Assembly (NCBI RefSeq): GCF_902168065.1
Contig: NZ_LR655718.1
Location: forward strand, 1 to 40,668
Direction of reading: 5' to 3'
Source: Mycobacterium tilburgii
GTDB lineage: Bacteria > Actinomycetota > Actinomycetes > Mycobacteriales > Mycobacteriaceae
Length of the DNA stretch: 40,668 nucleotides
The position numbers were made by a program, and so were the translations under genes. The notes beneath the pieces were generated by a model. It was not told the origin of the DNA. It saw only the letters and a list, made by a program, of their open reading frames with translations, and ran no database searches. How positions within the stretch are numbered: the first letter of the stretch is position 1; each line of letters begins with the position of its first letter. Positions 25,300-34,787 of the stretch are shown here, piece by piece.

Positions 25300-26336
25300 G
25301 TGCCTAACCTGGACGGTTACGGCCTCCTGAACTCGTGGCGGCGGATTTCGGCCGTCTTCATCGCCTCGTTCGCGGCCTACCCGTTGATCATGCTGTGGAG
25401 CCCGGCCGGGCCGGTCAATCCGGTGGCGCGTGCCGTGACGATGGTGGCGGCATCATTCGGAATCGTCGACGCCGGGTTACGCTGGAAGCGTTGGCCGACG
25501 CGACGGCAATCAAGCGTGTGGCTGCTTATCGCGATCACCGGCATCGCGGCGATGCTGTTCACGCTGGCGAATCCGTACGTGGCGTTAATGAGCTGCACGA
25601 CCTTCGCGCTCCTGAGCGCCTACATCGCCTATTTTCACACCATCGGTTATGTGCTGGTCAACCCTGGCGGTGACGTGCTTGGCGGTGCTGGCGTACCGAA
25701 TCATCGCCGAGACCCGTGACGTCGCCCTCACCGCCGAGTCGCTGATCGTGGTGCTCGGGCTTATCGTCGGCGTTCCGTTCGGCATGCACTCGCTGGTGCA
25801 CACGCTGCGGACCGACCTACAGAGCTCCGATCGTGATCCGCTCACTGGCCTGCACAACCGGCGTTCCTTCAACAACTCGGCCTACGAACTGCTCAGGGTC
25901 CACCGCAACACAACCCGGCGCGTACCTGGTGGTCGCGGTGATCGATCTCGACGACTTCAAGCGGCTGAACGACACCCACGGCCACGCCGCCGGCGATCAG
26001 GCCCTGGTCGTCACCGCCGCACTGCAACGCAGTTGTCGGGCGACCGCGGTGATCGGCCGCGCCGGCGGCGAAGAAATCGTGGTCGCCGATATCGAGACCA
26101 CACCGATCCCCTCGGCCATGGCCGAACGGATCTGCCGCGCGGTCGCCGCACTGCCGTTTGAGATCACCGCGAGCATCGGCACGTCCAGCGTCCCGCTCGA
26201 CGCCGAACCTCTCACGACGGCCATGCAACTCATCGACGACCTGATCCGGACCTCGGACGCCGCCATGTACCAGACCAAACGCGCCGGCGGCAACCAGGCC
26301 CGCCATCTTTCCGGGGCGGTGCCCACACCCAAGTGA
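25300..26336 (+). pseudogene. Membrane diguanylate cyclase (GGDEF), 5'-truncated and frameshifted
   Basis: About five hydrophobic segments (for example ISAVFIASFAAYPLIML, VWLLIAITGIAAMLFTLA, SLIVVLGLIVGVPFGMHSL) precede a GGDEF domain: DPLTGLHNRRSFNNSAYELL, then after a shift AYLVVAVIDLDDFKRLNDTH and GHAAGDQAL. The signature is RAGGEEIVV, followed by FEITASIGTSSVP and DAAMYQTKRAGGN. Frame shifts fall near 25680 and 25885. The active-site loop is GGEEI rather than GGDEF/GGEEF; the acidic residues are kept. It would have made the second messenger c-di-GMP at the membrane. The 5' end is joined to the kinase remnant and has no ribosome site, so the true N-terminus is lost. Confidence 0.8.
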
Positions 26337-26487
26337 CGGCCCCGCCGCTGGGCACTTATCACTGATCGTGTTGAACAGCAACGGTTTTCACCCGACCCGG
26401 ACCGTCCTCTGCCTGCAACTCGCGCTGACCCTGTTCAGCACGCCTGTCAGGCTGTTTTGCCGGCACCGGTGTGGGCATGCTGGCTGC

Positions 26488-27405
26488 ATGCGTTCTATCT
26501 GGAAGGGTTCGATCACATTCGGGCTCGTCAACGTGCCGGTCAAGGTGTACAGCGCCACCGAGGACCACGACATCAAGTTCCATCAGGTGCACGCCAAGGA
26601 CAACGGCCGCATTCGCTATCAGCGGGTGTGCGAGGTGGACGGCAAGGTCGTCGCATACCGCGACATCGCGCGGGCCTATCAGTCCGACGACGGCCAGATG
26701 GTGATCATCACCGACGACGACATCGCCACCCTGCCCGAAGAACGCAGCCGCGAGATCGAAGTGCTTGAGTTCGTTCCCACCGGCGACGTGGACCCGATAT
26801 TGTTCGACCGCAGCTATTTTTTGGAGCCCGATTCGAAGTCCTCGAAACCTTATGTGCTGCTGGCCAAGACACTCGCAGAGACGGACCGGATGGCCATCGT
26901 TCATTTCACGCTACGTAACAAGACCCGACTTGCGGCGTTGCGGGTGAAAGACTTTGGCAAGCGAGACGTGATGGTGATCCACACTCTGTTGTGGCCGGAC
27001 GAGATCCGCTACCCGGACTGTCCGGTGCTGGACAAGAAAGTCGAGATCAAGCCCGCGGAGCTCAAGATGGCCGGCCAGGTGGTGGAATCGATGGCGGAGG
27101 ACTTTAACCCGGATCGCTACCACGACACCTATCAGGAACAGCTGCACGAGCTGGTTAAGGCGAAACTCGAAGGCGTAGAGGCGTTTACCACCGAGGAACA
27201 ACCGAAGGAGCTGGACGAGACCGGAGACGTCTCCGACCTGCTAGCCAAGCTGGAGGCCAGCGTGAAGGCTCGGTCTGAGAACGGAAACGCACCGGCGAAG
27301 AAGACCGTTGTCAAGAAGAAGACGGCCTTGTCGGGGGCCAAAAAGTCCGCCGCCAAAAAGGCGCCGGCGAAGAAGGCCGCCGCGAAAGCCTCGTCACGCT
27401 CCTGA
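26488..27405 (+). CDS. mku: Non-homologous end-joining protein Ku
   Basis: This is a 305-residue bacterial Ku. The family start MRSIWKGSITFGLVNVPVKV fixes ATG 26488; an earlier in-frame start adds non-homologous sequence. The DNA-encircling Ku core covers residues 1 to about 255 (FHQVHAKDNGRIRYQRVCEV, RSYFLEPDSKSSKPYVLLAK, TDRMAIVHFTLRNKTRLAAL, DFNPDRYHDTYQEQLHELVK). A C-terminal tail from about residue 270 is built of Lys/Ala repeats (KKSAAKKAPAKKAAAKASS). Such tails, present in M. smegmatis but short in M. tuberculosis, are thought to help DNA binding and LigD recruitment. It is intact, convergent with pstA1 (5-bp gap), and its LigD partner lies 3.3 kb away in the opposite orientation. Confidence 0.95.
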   Translation: MRSIWKGSITFGLVNVPVKVYSATEDHDIKFHQVHAKDNGRIRYQRVCEVDGKVVAYRDIARAYQSDDGQMVIITDDDIATLPEERSREIEVLEFVPTGDVDPILFDRSYFLEPDSKSSKPYVLLAKTLAETDRMAIVHFTLRNKTRLAALRVKDFGKRDVMVIHTLLWPDEIRYPDCPVLDKKVEIKPAELKMAGQVVESMAEDFNPDRYHDTYQEQLHELVKAKLEGVEAFTTEEQPKELDETGDVSDLLAKLEASVKARSENGNAPAKKTVVKKKTALSGAKKSAAKKAPAKKAAAKASSRS

Positions 27406-27410
27406 GCGCG

Positions 27411-28316
27411 TCATAACCGCCGGAGGCCGGCCAGGAAGCGAAACGCCACGGCGGTGAGGTTGATCCCGGCCACCATGATGATCAGGGTCAGCGCCGCACC
27501 CCAGATCCGCAGGAAACCCGCGTGCTGCGGATTGGTGAGTTCTGTGTAGATCAGCATTGGCAGCGACGCCATGTTGCCGTGGAAGACGTCGAGGTTGATC
27601 GACCGGTTATATCCTACCAGGATTAGCACCGGCGCGGTTTCACCGATAACCCGCGCGACCGCCAACAGCACACCAGAGATGATGCCCTGCGTCGCGATTG
27701 GAAAGACAATCCGCACAATGGTTTTCCACTTGGGTACGCCCAACGCATAGCTGGCCTCGCGCAGTTCGTTGGGCACGAGTCGCAGCATCTCCTCGGTGGA
27801 CCGCACCACGACCGGCAGCATCAGTAGAACCAGCGCCAGCGACACGGCGAACGCGCTCTGCTGAAATCCCAACGTGGCGATCCACAGGCTGAAAATGAAC
27901 AGCGCCGCCACGATCGAGGGGACCCCGGCGAGCACGTCGACCATGAAGGTCGTCACCTGCGCCAGCCGCCCGGAACCGTATTCGACCAGGAACACCGCCG
28001 TCATCAAACCGAGCGGCACCGCCAGCGCGGCAGCCACCCCGGCCTGCACCACCGTCCCGTACAAGGCGTGGTAGACACCCCCGGCGAACTCCTCAGGTAA
28101 CACCCCCCGCAGCGAGTGCGTCCACCAATCCGGCCGCGTCACGGCGTACCCGCCCCGCGCGATCACCACCCAGAGCACCCAGATCAGCGGCACCAGGGCA
28201 ACGCCAAAGGAAGCAAGGAAAAACAGTGTCGCGACGTGATTTTTGATCCGCCTTGACACGCTCAGCGGCTGCAACACCGTGAGCTTGACGGGTTGCCGCA
28301 GGATGTCGGTGCTCAC
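27411..28316 (-). CDS. pstA1: Phosphate ABC transporter permease PstA1
   Basis: This 301-residue inner-membrane permease forms the channel of the Pst high-affinity phosphate importer with PstC. GTG 28314-28316 ([20 protein letters not shown]) overlaps the pstC2 stop as GTGA, showing translational coupling. Six hydrophobic segments are recognisable, and the ABC-permease EAA-like loop reads [40 protein letters not shown] follows. It resembles M. tuberculosis PstA1 more than PstA2. It is the last gene of pstS3-pstC2-pstA1. No pstB ATPase is next to it, so the ATPase must be encoded elsewhere. Confidence 0.93.
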   Translation of the reverse strand: MSTDILRQPVKLTVLQPLSVSRRIKNHVATLFFLASFGVALVPLIWVLWVVIARGGYAVTRPDWWTHSLRGVLPEEFAGGVYHALYGTVVQAGVAAALAVPLGLMTAVFLVEYGSGRLAQVTTFMVDVLAGVPSIVAALFIFSLWIATLGFQQSAFAVSLALVLLMLPVVVRSTEEMLRLVPNELREASYALGVPKWKTIVRIVFPIATQGIISGVLLAVARVIGETAPVLILVGYNRSINLDVFHGNMASLPMLIYTELTNPQHAGFLRIWGAALTLIIMVAGINLTAVAFRFLAGLRRL

Positions 28317-29329
28317 GCGTTGACCTTTCCGCCGGCGACCGCCCGGGCCGCCGCGTTGACCACGAACGTCACGACGAACAACGCGAAGCCGGCGGCGATA
28401 TACGCCCCGGTCGGCAATGGTTCGCTGAACTCCGATGCCGCCGAGGCGATTTTCGAGGCAAACGTGTAACCGCCGTCGAACAGCGACCAACTGCCGGGAC
28501 GGGCCGCCGCCCGCAAGATGATCAGCACCGCAACGGTCTCGCCCAGTGCGCGCTCCAGGCCGAGCATCGACGCCGCGACCACGCCGCTGCGGCCGTACGG
28601 CAGCACAGTCATGCGGATCACCTCCCACCGAGTGGCACCGAGCGCCTGTGCCGCTTCTATCTGGATCCGCGGAGTCTGCCGGAACACTTCTCGCGCAACC
28701 GAAGTGATGATCGGCAGGATCATCACCGACAGCACGATCCCGGCCGTGAAGACGGTGCCGCCACCCGCCAGCGACACGTTGCCCTGCCTGAACAGAAAGA
28801 TCCACCCCAGATGGTGATTCAAGAATTCAGCGACCGGCTGCAGTTTGGGTGCCAGCACAAAAATTCCCCACAGCCCGAATATGATCGAGGGCACCGCCGC
28901 CAACAGGTCGACCATGGCGGCGAACGGGCGGGCCAGGCACGCCGGTGCGTACTGGGTGAGGAACACCGCGATCCCCACCGCGACCGGCACAGCCAGCACC
29001 AGCGCGCTGACCGAGCTCAGCACGGTCACCATCAGCAGGTCGCGGATGCCGAACGCCAACGCCGCCGCATTACTGGTGTCGAACTCGGCGCTGGTGAAAA
29101 AGTTCACGTGGTTGACCCGCAGCGCGGGGATGGCCCGCACCAGCAGGAAGATCGCGATCAGCACGATCGCGATCACGATCGTGGAACCGGCGGCGGTGGC
29201 GATCGACTTAAACAGCCGATCGCCCCGCCGGACCGCGCGTACGTCAACCGCCGCCAGAGCGGGCTCTGTGCCGGATGAGCTGACGGGCGGTCGTTCCGCC
29301 ACTACGAGCTCGGGGTCACGAGATCGCAT
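28313..29329 (-). CDS. pstC2: Phosphate ABC transporter permease PstC2
   Basis: This is a 338-residue permease, partner of PstA1. ATG 29327-29329 ([20 protein letters not shown]) overlaps the 3' end of pstS3 by 14 bp; a GTG a few codons on (VAERPP) is an alternative. The body ([100 protein letters not shown]) closely follows PstC2 of M. tuberculosis, including the large periplasmic loop and the conserved EAA-type loop. Six membrane segments are expected. It is intact and coupled to both neighbours. Confidence 0.94.
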   Translation of the reverse strand: MRSRDPELVVAERPPVSSSGTEPALAAVDVRAVRRGDRLFKSIATAAGSTIVIAIVLIAIFLLVRAIPALRVNHVNFFTSAEFDTSNAAALAFGIRDLLMVTVLSSVSALVLAVPVAVGIAVFLTQYAPACLARPFAAMVDLLAAVPSIIFGLWGIFVLAPKLQPVAEFLNHHLGWIFLFRQGNVSLAGGGTVFTAGIVLSVMILPIITSVAREVFRQTPRIQIEAAQALGATRWEVIRMTVLPYGRSGVVAASMLGLERALGETVAVLIILRAAARPGSWSLFDGGYTFASKIASAASEFSEPLPTGAYIAAGFALFVVTFVVNAAARAVAGGKVNA

Positions 29330-30437
29330 TCGCCACGGCCGACAGTCTCGACCCGAACGAATCCGGAAGGGGGATGTATCCGTTGCCGGCCAAGCCGTTC
29401 TGACCAGCACCGATGGCGCTTTGCAGGAAGGCCTTCACCGCCGCACCGACCTGGGCGTCGGGATACTTCGAGCAGACGATCTCGTAAGTGGCCAGCACGA
29501 TCGGGTAGGCGCCAGCCTGGCTGGGACGGTAGAAGGAGATCGTGTCGAGGACCAAGTCGTTGCCCTGCCCGGTGATCGAGGCTCCATCGATCGTCTTGCC
29601 CACCGAGTCGGTGCTGATCGCCACCGGGTCCGGACTGGCCGAGGTGACGATCTTGGCCATGTTCAGGTGCTGTGCCTGGGCGAACGACCATTGGTTGTAG
29701 CTGATCGAGCCGTCCGTTCCCTTGACGGCGGCGCTGGTGCCGTCGTTCCCCTTGGCCCCCTCGCCGACACCGCCGGTGAATTTCTTTCCGGCGCCCTTGC
29801 CCCACGCACCGTTGGACGCGGCATCGAGGTATTTCTGGAAGTTGTCGGTGGTCCCGGACTCGTCGCTGCGAAATACGACGTGAACCGGCTGGTTCGGCAG
29901 CGTCACACCGGCGTTGAGCGCCTGGATCGCGGCGTCGTTCCACGAGGTGATGCCGCCGTTGAAAATCTTCGCCAACGTCGGGCCGTCGAGGTTCAGCGAC
30001 GTGACCCCACTGGTATTGTAGGTCACCGCGATCGGGCCGAACACCGTGGGCAGGTTCCACGCCGGCGAGCCGCACCGCTGCTGCGCGGCCGCGTACTCGT
30101 CCTTGCTCAGCGGTGAGTCCGAGCCGCCGAAATCTGTTTGCCTGCCCGTGAATTCGTGGATACCGGCGCCAGATCCGTTGGGAGTGTAGTTCAACGTCTG
30201 CCCCGGGCAGGCCTGCTCGAACGCCTTGACGAACCGGGTCATCGCGTTGGCCTGAGCCGTCGACCCGCTCGCCTTCAACGTCTTAGCGCCCCCGCAGGCC
30301 ACCTTCGCCGAAGTCCCCGAGGGGGCACTCGTCGCCAAGCTCCCTCCGGACGCGTTGTTGTCACTTCCACATCCCGAAATGACGAATGCCCCCGCAGCCA
30401 GCACACCCATCAGGCCGCCAAACCAGTTGATTTTCAA
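29316..30437 (-). CDS. pstS3: Phosphate-binding lipoprotein PstS3
   Basis: This 373-residue lipoprotein captures inorganic phosphate outside the membrane and delivers it to PstC2/PstA1. The start is TTG 30435-30437 with GGTGAGGAA upstream. The signal peptide [20 protein letters not shown] ends in the lipobox ISGC (lipidated Cys near residue 23). Phosphate-binding signatures are intact: [68 protein letters not shown], and [20 protein letters not shown]. It is most like PstS3 of M. tuberculosis, a surface antigen of the phosphate-starvation response (SenX3-RegX3). It is the first gene of the operon. Confidence 0.95.
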   Translation of the reverse strand: MKINWFGGLMGVLAAGAFVISGCGSDNNASGGSLATSAPSGTSAKVACGGAKTLKASGSTAQANAMTRFVKAFEQACPGQTLNYTPNGSGAGIHEFTGRQTDFGGSDSPLSKDEYAAAQQRCGSPAWNLPTVFGPIAVTYNTSGVTSLNLDGPTLAKIFNGGITSWNDAAIQALNAGVTLPNQPVHVVFRSDESGTTDNFQKYLDAASNGAWGKGAGKKFTGGVGEGAKGNDGTSAAVKGTDGSISYNQWSFAQAQHLNMAKIVTSASPDPVAISTDSVGKTIDGASITGQGNDLVLDTISFYRPSQAGAYPIVLATYEIVCSKYPDAQVGAAVKAFLQSAIGAGQNGLAGNGYIPLPDSFGSRLSAVANAIS

Positions 30438-30709
30438 GTCAGTTCCTCACCTTTACGATTGAACGCCACGGCCCTGGCCGCAGCAGCCTACAAAATCAAC
30501 CGTCTGAGTCGCGAACATGAAGCAACGGTACGGCCAGGTTAACGTTCGGCAAATCTTGACATGGCAGACGCCCCCGAACAGGCCGGCCCGCAAGCCTGAC
30601 AATCGCGGTATTCGGCTGCTCCCGTCGCGCGTGGCGACGGCCGGCCGCGGGCAGTCTCCGCCTAGGGTATGACCTTCGTTGTCCGCCAAGCTATTTAGGA
30701 GAAATGCCT

Positions 30710-30787
30710 ATGAGCCTTGGACAGATCGTGACGGTCGCCGCGCCTGGTACATACCGCTCGGCCCGGTTCGCCCCCGCATCCCAATAA
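30710..30787 (+). CDS. Possible 25-residue small ORF or gene remnant
   Basis: AGGAGA at 30697-30702 is followed at ideal distance by ATG 30710. The frame reads MSLGQIVTVAAPGTYRSARF plus APASQ, then TAA. The ribosome site is better than that of many genes in this window. It could be a real small peptide or leader, or the surviving start of a deleted gene, in line with the decay around it. I do not recognise it. Confidence 0.3.
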   Translation: MSLGQIVTVAAPGTYRSARFAPASQ

Positions 30788-30827
30788 ATGGAATCGGCCG
30801 GTGCATTGCGCCAGGCATATGCCAAAC

Positions 30828-30841
30828 TAGAACCTGTTTCA
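30828..30841. promoter_or_regulatory. KstR-type operator upstream of SDR pseudogene
   Basis: TAGAACCTGTTTCA fits TNNAACNNGTTNNA at every fixed position, though it is less symmetrical than the site at 1671. It lies 69 bp before the ATG of the broken SDR gene. KstR control is inferred from sequence only. Confidence 0.6.
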
Positions 30842-30910
30842 GAAATGCCCGATACGAGCCGGTCAGTCTTATTTCCGTTTCGGTCGACACCTCGACGAAG
30901 AGCGGCCGTA

Positions 30911-31699
30911 ATGATCCTGGACAGGTTCCGTCTCGACGATAAAGTCGCTGTCATCACTGGTTGTGGCCGCGGACTGGGGGCAGCGATCGCGGTGGCGTTT
31001 GCCGAAGCGGGTGCCGACGTCCTCATCGCGTCGCGTACAGAATCCCAACTAGAGGCCGTTGCCAAACAGGTCCGGGAGGCCGGCCTCCGGGCCTACACCG
31101 TCGCCGCCGATTTGGCGTATCCGGAGGCGACCGCCCAGCTGGCCGAGCAGGCGGTCGCGGCCTTCGGACGACTGGACATCGTCGTCAACAACGTCGGCGG
31201 AACCATGCCCAACACGCTGTTGACCACGTCGACGAAGGACCTCAAGGACGCCTTCACCTTCAACGTCGCCACCGCCCACGCCCTGACCGTCGTCGCCGTT
31301 CCGCTGATCCTCGAGCATTCCTGCAAGGGCAGCATCATCAACATCACTTCGACCATGGGGCCGGCTGGCCGGGCGAGGATTCGCCGCCTACGGCACCGCC
31401 AGGGCCGCGCTGTCGCACTACATCCGGCTGGCCGCGCTCGACTTGTGCCCGCGCATCCGGGTGAACGCCATCGCGCCGGGTTCGATCTTGACCTCGGCGC
31501 TGGACGTGGTGGCCTCCAACGACGAGCTGCGCAAGCCTATGGAGAAGGTGACACCCATGCGCCGTCTCGGCCCATCGACATTGCCGCTGCGGCAGTGTAT
31601 TTGGCATCACCTGCCGGAAACTTCCTGACCGGCAAGACACTCGAGGTCTAGGGGGCCTGACCTTCCCGAATCTCGACATTCCCGTCCCGGACCTGTGAT
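30911..31699 (+). pseudogene. Short-chain dehydrogenase (Rv0927c-like) with out-of-frame core and early stop
   Basis: ATG 30911 gives [20 protein letters not shown] and [20 protein letters not shown], a normal SDR start, through [10 protein letters not shown] and [12 protein letters not shown]. Near 31375 the frame shifts. The true continuation ([40 protein letters not shown]) lies in another frame until about 31565, where a second shift restores [20 protein letters not shown]. The open frame therefore spans the damage but translates about 64 wrong residues. The conserved YxxxK region reads YGTAR, so the catalytic Lys is also changed. An in-frame TAG at 31649-31651 replaces the Asp after TLEV, and the old end (LTFPNLDIPVPDL, TGA 31697-31699) lies beyond a further shift. 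It should be inactive. Confidence 0.83.
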
Positions 31700-31723
31700 C
31701 AGCCACCCCTGAAGGAGCCAGTC

Positions 31724-32560
31724 ATGCCCATTCGTGTCGTTCAGCTGGGCACGGCAATGTCGGTATCCATGCGTTGCGCGCGCTCATCACCAACCCCGCA
31801 TTCGAGCTCACCGGCGTATGGGTGTCCTCAGACGCCAAAGCCGGCAAGGATGCCGCAGAGCTTGCCGGGCTTGCGAATTCGACCGGCGTACTGGCCAGCA
31901 CCGACCTGGATGCAGTACTCGCCGGCGGACCACAGTGCGCGGTCTACAACACTCTCGCCGACAACCGGCTACCCGAAGCGCTCGAGGGCTACCGCCGGGT
32001 GCTGGCGGCCGGGATCAACGTCGTCGGCAGCGGCCCGGTCTTCCTGCAGTATCCGTGGGAGGTCATACCACAGTAACTCATCGGACCGATGGAAGATACT
32101 GCACGCGAGTGCAATTCGATCGTATGCGTCAACGGAATTGATACAGGTTTTGCCAACGACCTGCTACCGCTGGCCCTGGCCGGCACCTGCCAAAGTATTC
32201 AACAACTGCGATACATGGAGATCGTCGACTACGCGACCTACGACAGCGCCGCAGTCATGTTCGACGTCATGGGATTCGGTAAGCCCACAGACGTCATCCC
32301 CATGCTCCTGCAGCCCGGTGTGTTGAGCCTGGCGTGGGGATCGGTGGTCCGGCAACTGGCTTACCCGCCCAGCCCGGCGGGTCCTACCCCGCGTCGAGAT
32401 CACCGGTGAACCGTCCTACGCCATGGACATCTGCCTGGGCAGCCGCAACGGCGATGACAACCATGCTGGACTGGTCGCCACCGCGATACGGGTGGTGAAC
32501 GCGATCCCCGCGGTGGTGGCTACCCTGCCGGGCATCGTGACCACGCTCGACCTCCCCTGA
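31724..32560 (+). pseudogene. Dihydrodipicolinate reductase-like NAD(P)-binding protein, broken
   Basis: GAAGGAG precedes ATG 31724 (MPIRVVQLGT). A frame change near 31752 breaks the Rossmann motif; the rest follows as RALITNPAFELTGVWVSSDA, LDAVLAGGPQCAVYNTLADN and AAGINVVGSGPVFLQYPWEV. TAA at 32074-32076 interrupts the frame, which then continues with CNSIVCVNGIDTGFANDLLP and MEIVDYATYDSAAVMFDVMG. A further break near 32365 precedes EITGEPSYAMDICLGSRNGD and the end TLDLP at TGA 32558-32560. The family includes DapB-like reductases acting on unknown substrates; a match to Rv0926c is plausible by position. It sits 25 bp after the SDR remnant, probably the same former operon. Confidence 0.78.
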
Positions 32561-32663
32561 TCACCGGCAAGGGACTATACGTACCGCAGTGACGTGTCTC
32601 ACGGCATGAACCATGCTGATCCGGCGTTGCCTCCGTTGGCTGCATGGGCGGAAGGGGAATGCG

Positions 32664-33376
32664 ATGTCGAAACGACGAGTCCTGGTCACTGGGGCGTCGA
32701 AGGGAATCGGGCGTGCGGTCGTCGACCGCCTGGTGGCCGATGGCCACGAACCCATCGGGTATGGCGCGCAGCGCGCCGCCGGATTTCCCCGGCCAGTTCC
32801 GCGCGGCGGATTTGGCGAGCCGCGAGGCGACGGCGGCGGCCCTGGACGAGATCCTCGCCGAGGGCCCAGTCGACGCGGTGGTCAACAACGTCGGCCTGGG
32901 GGTTCGGCCGCATCGGGTCGGTCGATCTGGACGATCTCGCGCATGCCTACGACATGAACGTGCGCACCGCGGTCAAGGTGGTTCAGGCGGTGTTGCCCGG
33001 CATGGTCGAGGCGGGGTGGGGCCGCATCGTCAACGTCAGTAGCCTAACGACGCTCGGCGTCGCCGAACGGACTCTATGCCGCGGCGAAGGCCGCGCTGGA
33101 GACCTGCACCCGGATCTGGGCCCGCGAGCTGGCGCCGTCGGGCATCACCGTCAACGCGGCGGCCCCCGGGTCCGACGGGAGACCGAGATGTAACGGGAAC
33201 GCAGCCCGGTCGGATCGGAGCGCGAGGCGCTTCTGCTCACAGGTATTCTGCTGCAGCGCGTCGGAGTCTCCGTCGAGATCGCCCACGTGATCTGCATGCT
33301 GCTGCACGAGGATGCGGGCTATCTAACCGGACAAATCCTCCGGGTCGACGGCGGCGGTAGCACCGGCGCCACCTAG
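32664..33376 (+). pseudogene. Second short-chain dehydrogenase, multiply frameshifted
   Basis: ATG 32664 (MSKRRVLVTGASKGIGRAVV) follows GGAAGGGGA. Frame shifts near 32780, 32905, 33068 and after 33165 scatter the rest: FRAADLASREATAAALDEIL, GPVDAVVNNVGL, DLAHAYDMNVRTAVKVVQAV, GRIVNVSSLTTLG, YAAAKAALETCTRIWARELA, PSGITVNAAAPG, and LLHEDAGYLTGQILRVDGGG near the stop TAG 33374-33376. All the SDR landmarks (GASKGIG, NNVG, YAAAK) survive at sequence level but not in one frame. The substrate is unknown. It is the third consecutive dead reductase between pstS3 and mntH. Confidence 0.8.
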
Positions 33377-33451
33377 GCCCGGCAGCGGCCGGCCAGCAAG
33401 TATCGGCTACCCTAACTTTTTATTCGGTAGTGCGGATCGAAGGTCGGTCAG

Positions 33452-34681
33452 TTGGCGCAGGACACCCGGGCCTCGTTCAAGACGAGCTGGTATCTGCTCG
33501 GGCCGGCGTTCGTCGCCGCCATCGCCTACGTCGATCCCGGAAACGTCGCCGCCAACGTCAGTTCCGGCGCCCAGCTAGGTTATCTGCTGCTGTGGGTGAT
33601 CGTCGCCGCCAACGTGATGGCCGGGCTAGTGCAATATCTCTCGGCCAAACTCGGCCTGGTGACGGGACGTGCCCTGCCCGCGGCGATCGGTAAGGACATG
33701 AGCCACCCGCTGCGGCTGACCTTCTGGGCGCAAGCCGAAATCGTGGCGATTGCAACCGATGTCGCCGAAGTCATCGGCGGGGCGATCGCGCTGCGGATCC
33801 TGTTCGGACTGCCGTTGCCGCTCGGCGGGGTGATCACCGGCGTGATGTCGATGCTGCTGCTGGCGATCAAGGACCGCCGCGGACAGCTCATTTTCGAGCG
33901 GGTCATCACCGGCCTGTTGCTGATCATCGCGGTCGGCTTCGCGGCGAGCTTCTTCGTCACCACGCCACCGCCCGGCGCCGTACTCGGCGGACTATTGCCC
34001 CGGTTCCAGGGCACCGAAAGCATGCTATTGGCCGCCGCCATCCTCGGTGCCACCGTGATGCCGCACGCCGTGTACATGCACTCCGGCCTGGTGCTGGATC
34101 GGCACGGGTACCCCGAACCCGGCCATGACCGGCGCTGGCTGTTGCGGATCACCCAGGTGGACGTGGTGCTGGCGATGGCCGTCGCCGGGACGGTGAACGC
34201 GGCGATACTGTTGGTCGCCGCGATCAATCTGCGCGGCCAGGCAGACGTGGCGTCGATCGACGGCGCCTACAGCGCGATCCACGGCACGCTCGGCCCGAGC
34301 ACCGCGGTGCTGTTCGCGGTGGGCCTGCTCGCGTCCGGGTTGGCCTCCTCGTCGGTCGGCGCTTACGCCGGTGCCATGATCATGCAGGGACTGCTGCATC
34401 GATCGATACCGATGATGGTGCGACGGCTGGTCACGCTGTGCCCAGCCGTCGCACTGTTGGCGCTGGGCCTCGACCCGACCCGTTCGTTGGTGATCTCGCA
34501 AGTCGTGCTGTCGTTCGGCATCCCGTTCGCGGTGCTGCCGCTGGTGCGACTCACCAGCAACCGCAAGCTGATGGGCGAGGACACCAATCACCCGGTCACG
34601 ACCGCCATCGGCTGGGCGGTCGCGCTCCTGGTCACGCTGCTCAATGTGGTGCTGATCCATCTGACAATGAAGGGGCAGTAG
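33452..34681 (+). CDS. mntH: NRAMP-family manganese/divalent metal transporter MntH
   Basis: This is a 409-residue, eleven-helix proton-coupled importer of Mn2+ and Fe2+. TTG 33452 (MAQDTRASFKTSWYLLGPAF) is the likely start because an in-frame TAG lies at 33428-33430 and the family sequence begins here. Metal-binding NRAMP motifs are intact: DPGNVAAN in helix 1 (YVDPGNVAANVSSGAQ) and MPHAVYMHSG in helix 6; GLASSSVGAYAGAMIMQGLL is also conserved. The nearby upstream sequence GGCTACCCTAA resembles half of an iron/manganese regulator box but is too weak to call. It is intact, which contrasts with its dead neighbours and suggests metal uptake is still needed. Confidence 0.94.
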   Translation: MAQDTRASFKTSWYLLGPAFVAAIAYVDPGNVAANVSSGAQLGYLLLWVIVAANVMAGLVQYLSAKLGLVTGRALPAAIGKDMSHPLRLTFWAQAEIVAIATDVAEVIGGAIALRILFGLPLPLGGVITGVMSMLLLAIKDRRGQLIFERVITGLLLIIAVGFAASFFVTTPPPGAVLGGLLPRFQGTESMLLAAAILGATVMPHAVYMHSGLVLDRHGYPEPGHDRRWLLRITQVDVVLAMAVAGTVNAAILLVAAINLRGQADVASIDGAYSAIHGTLGPSTAVLFAVGLLASGLASSSVGAYAGAMIMQGLLHRSIPMMVRRLVTLCPAVALLALGLDPTRSLVISQVVLSFGIPFAVLPLVRLTSNRKLMGEDTNHPVTTAIGWAVALLVTLLNVVLIHLTMKGQ

Positions 34682-34787
34682 CAAACGTCGCACGCCTGCG
34701 GCGCCGACCTGACGGTGCTGGCGCTGCGGTACGCCGATTCCGATGAGATGCTGCTTCGAACGCACCGGACAGAAAAGGAATTCCACC

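Larger units (their letters stand above)
30438..30910. other. 473-bp divergent intergenic region between pstS3 and an SDR pseudogene
   Basis: This region holds the pstS3 leader and promoter on the minus strand and, on the plus strand, a small ORF with a strong ribosome site (30710-30787) and a KstR-type operator (30828-30841). Phosphate-starvation (RegX3) control of pstS3 is expected from the family, but I cannot point to a convincing RegX3 box. The rest shows no reliable gene. Confidence 0.4.

Noticed and set aside
33405..33430. Possible IdeR/MntR box upstream of mntH
   Set aside because: Only an approximate half-site (GGCTACCCTAA) is visible; not enough to call an operator.
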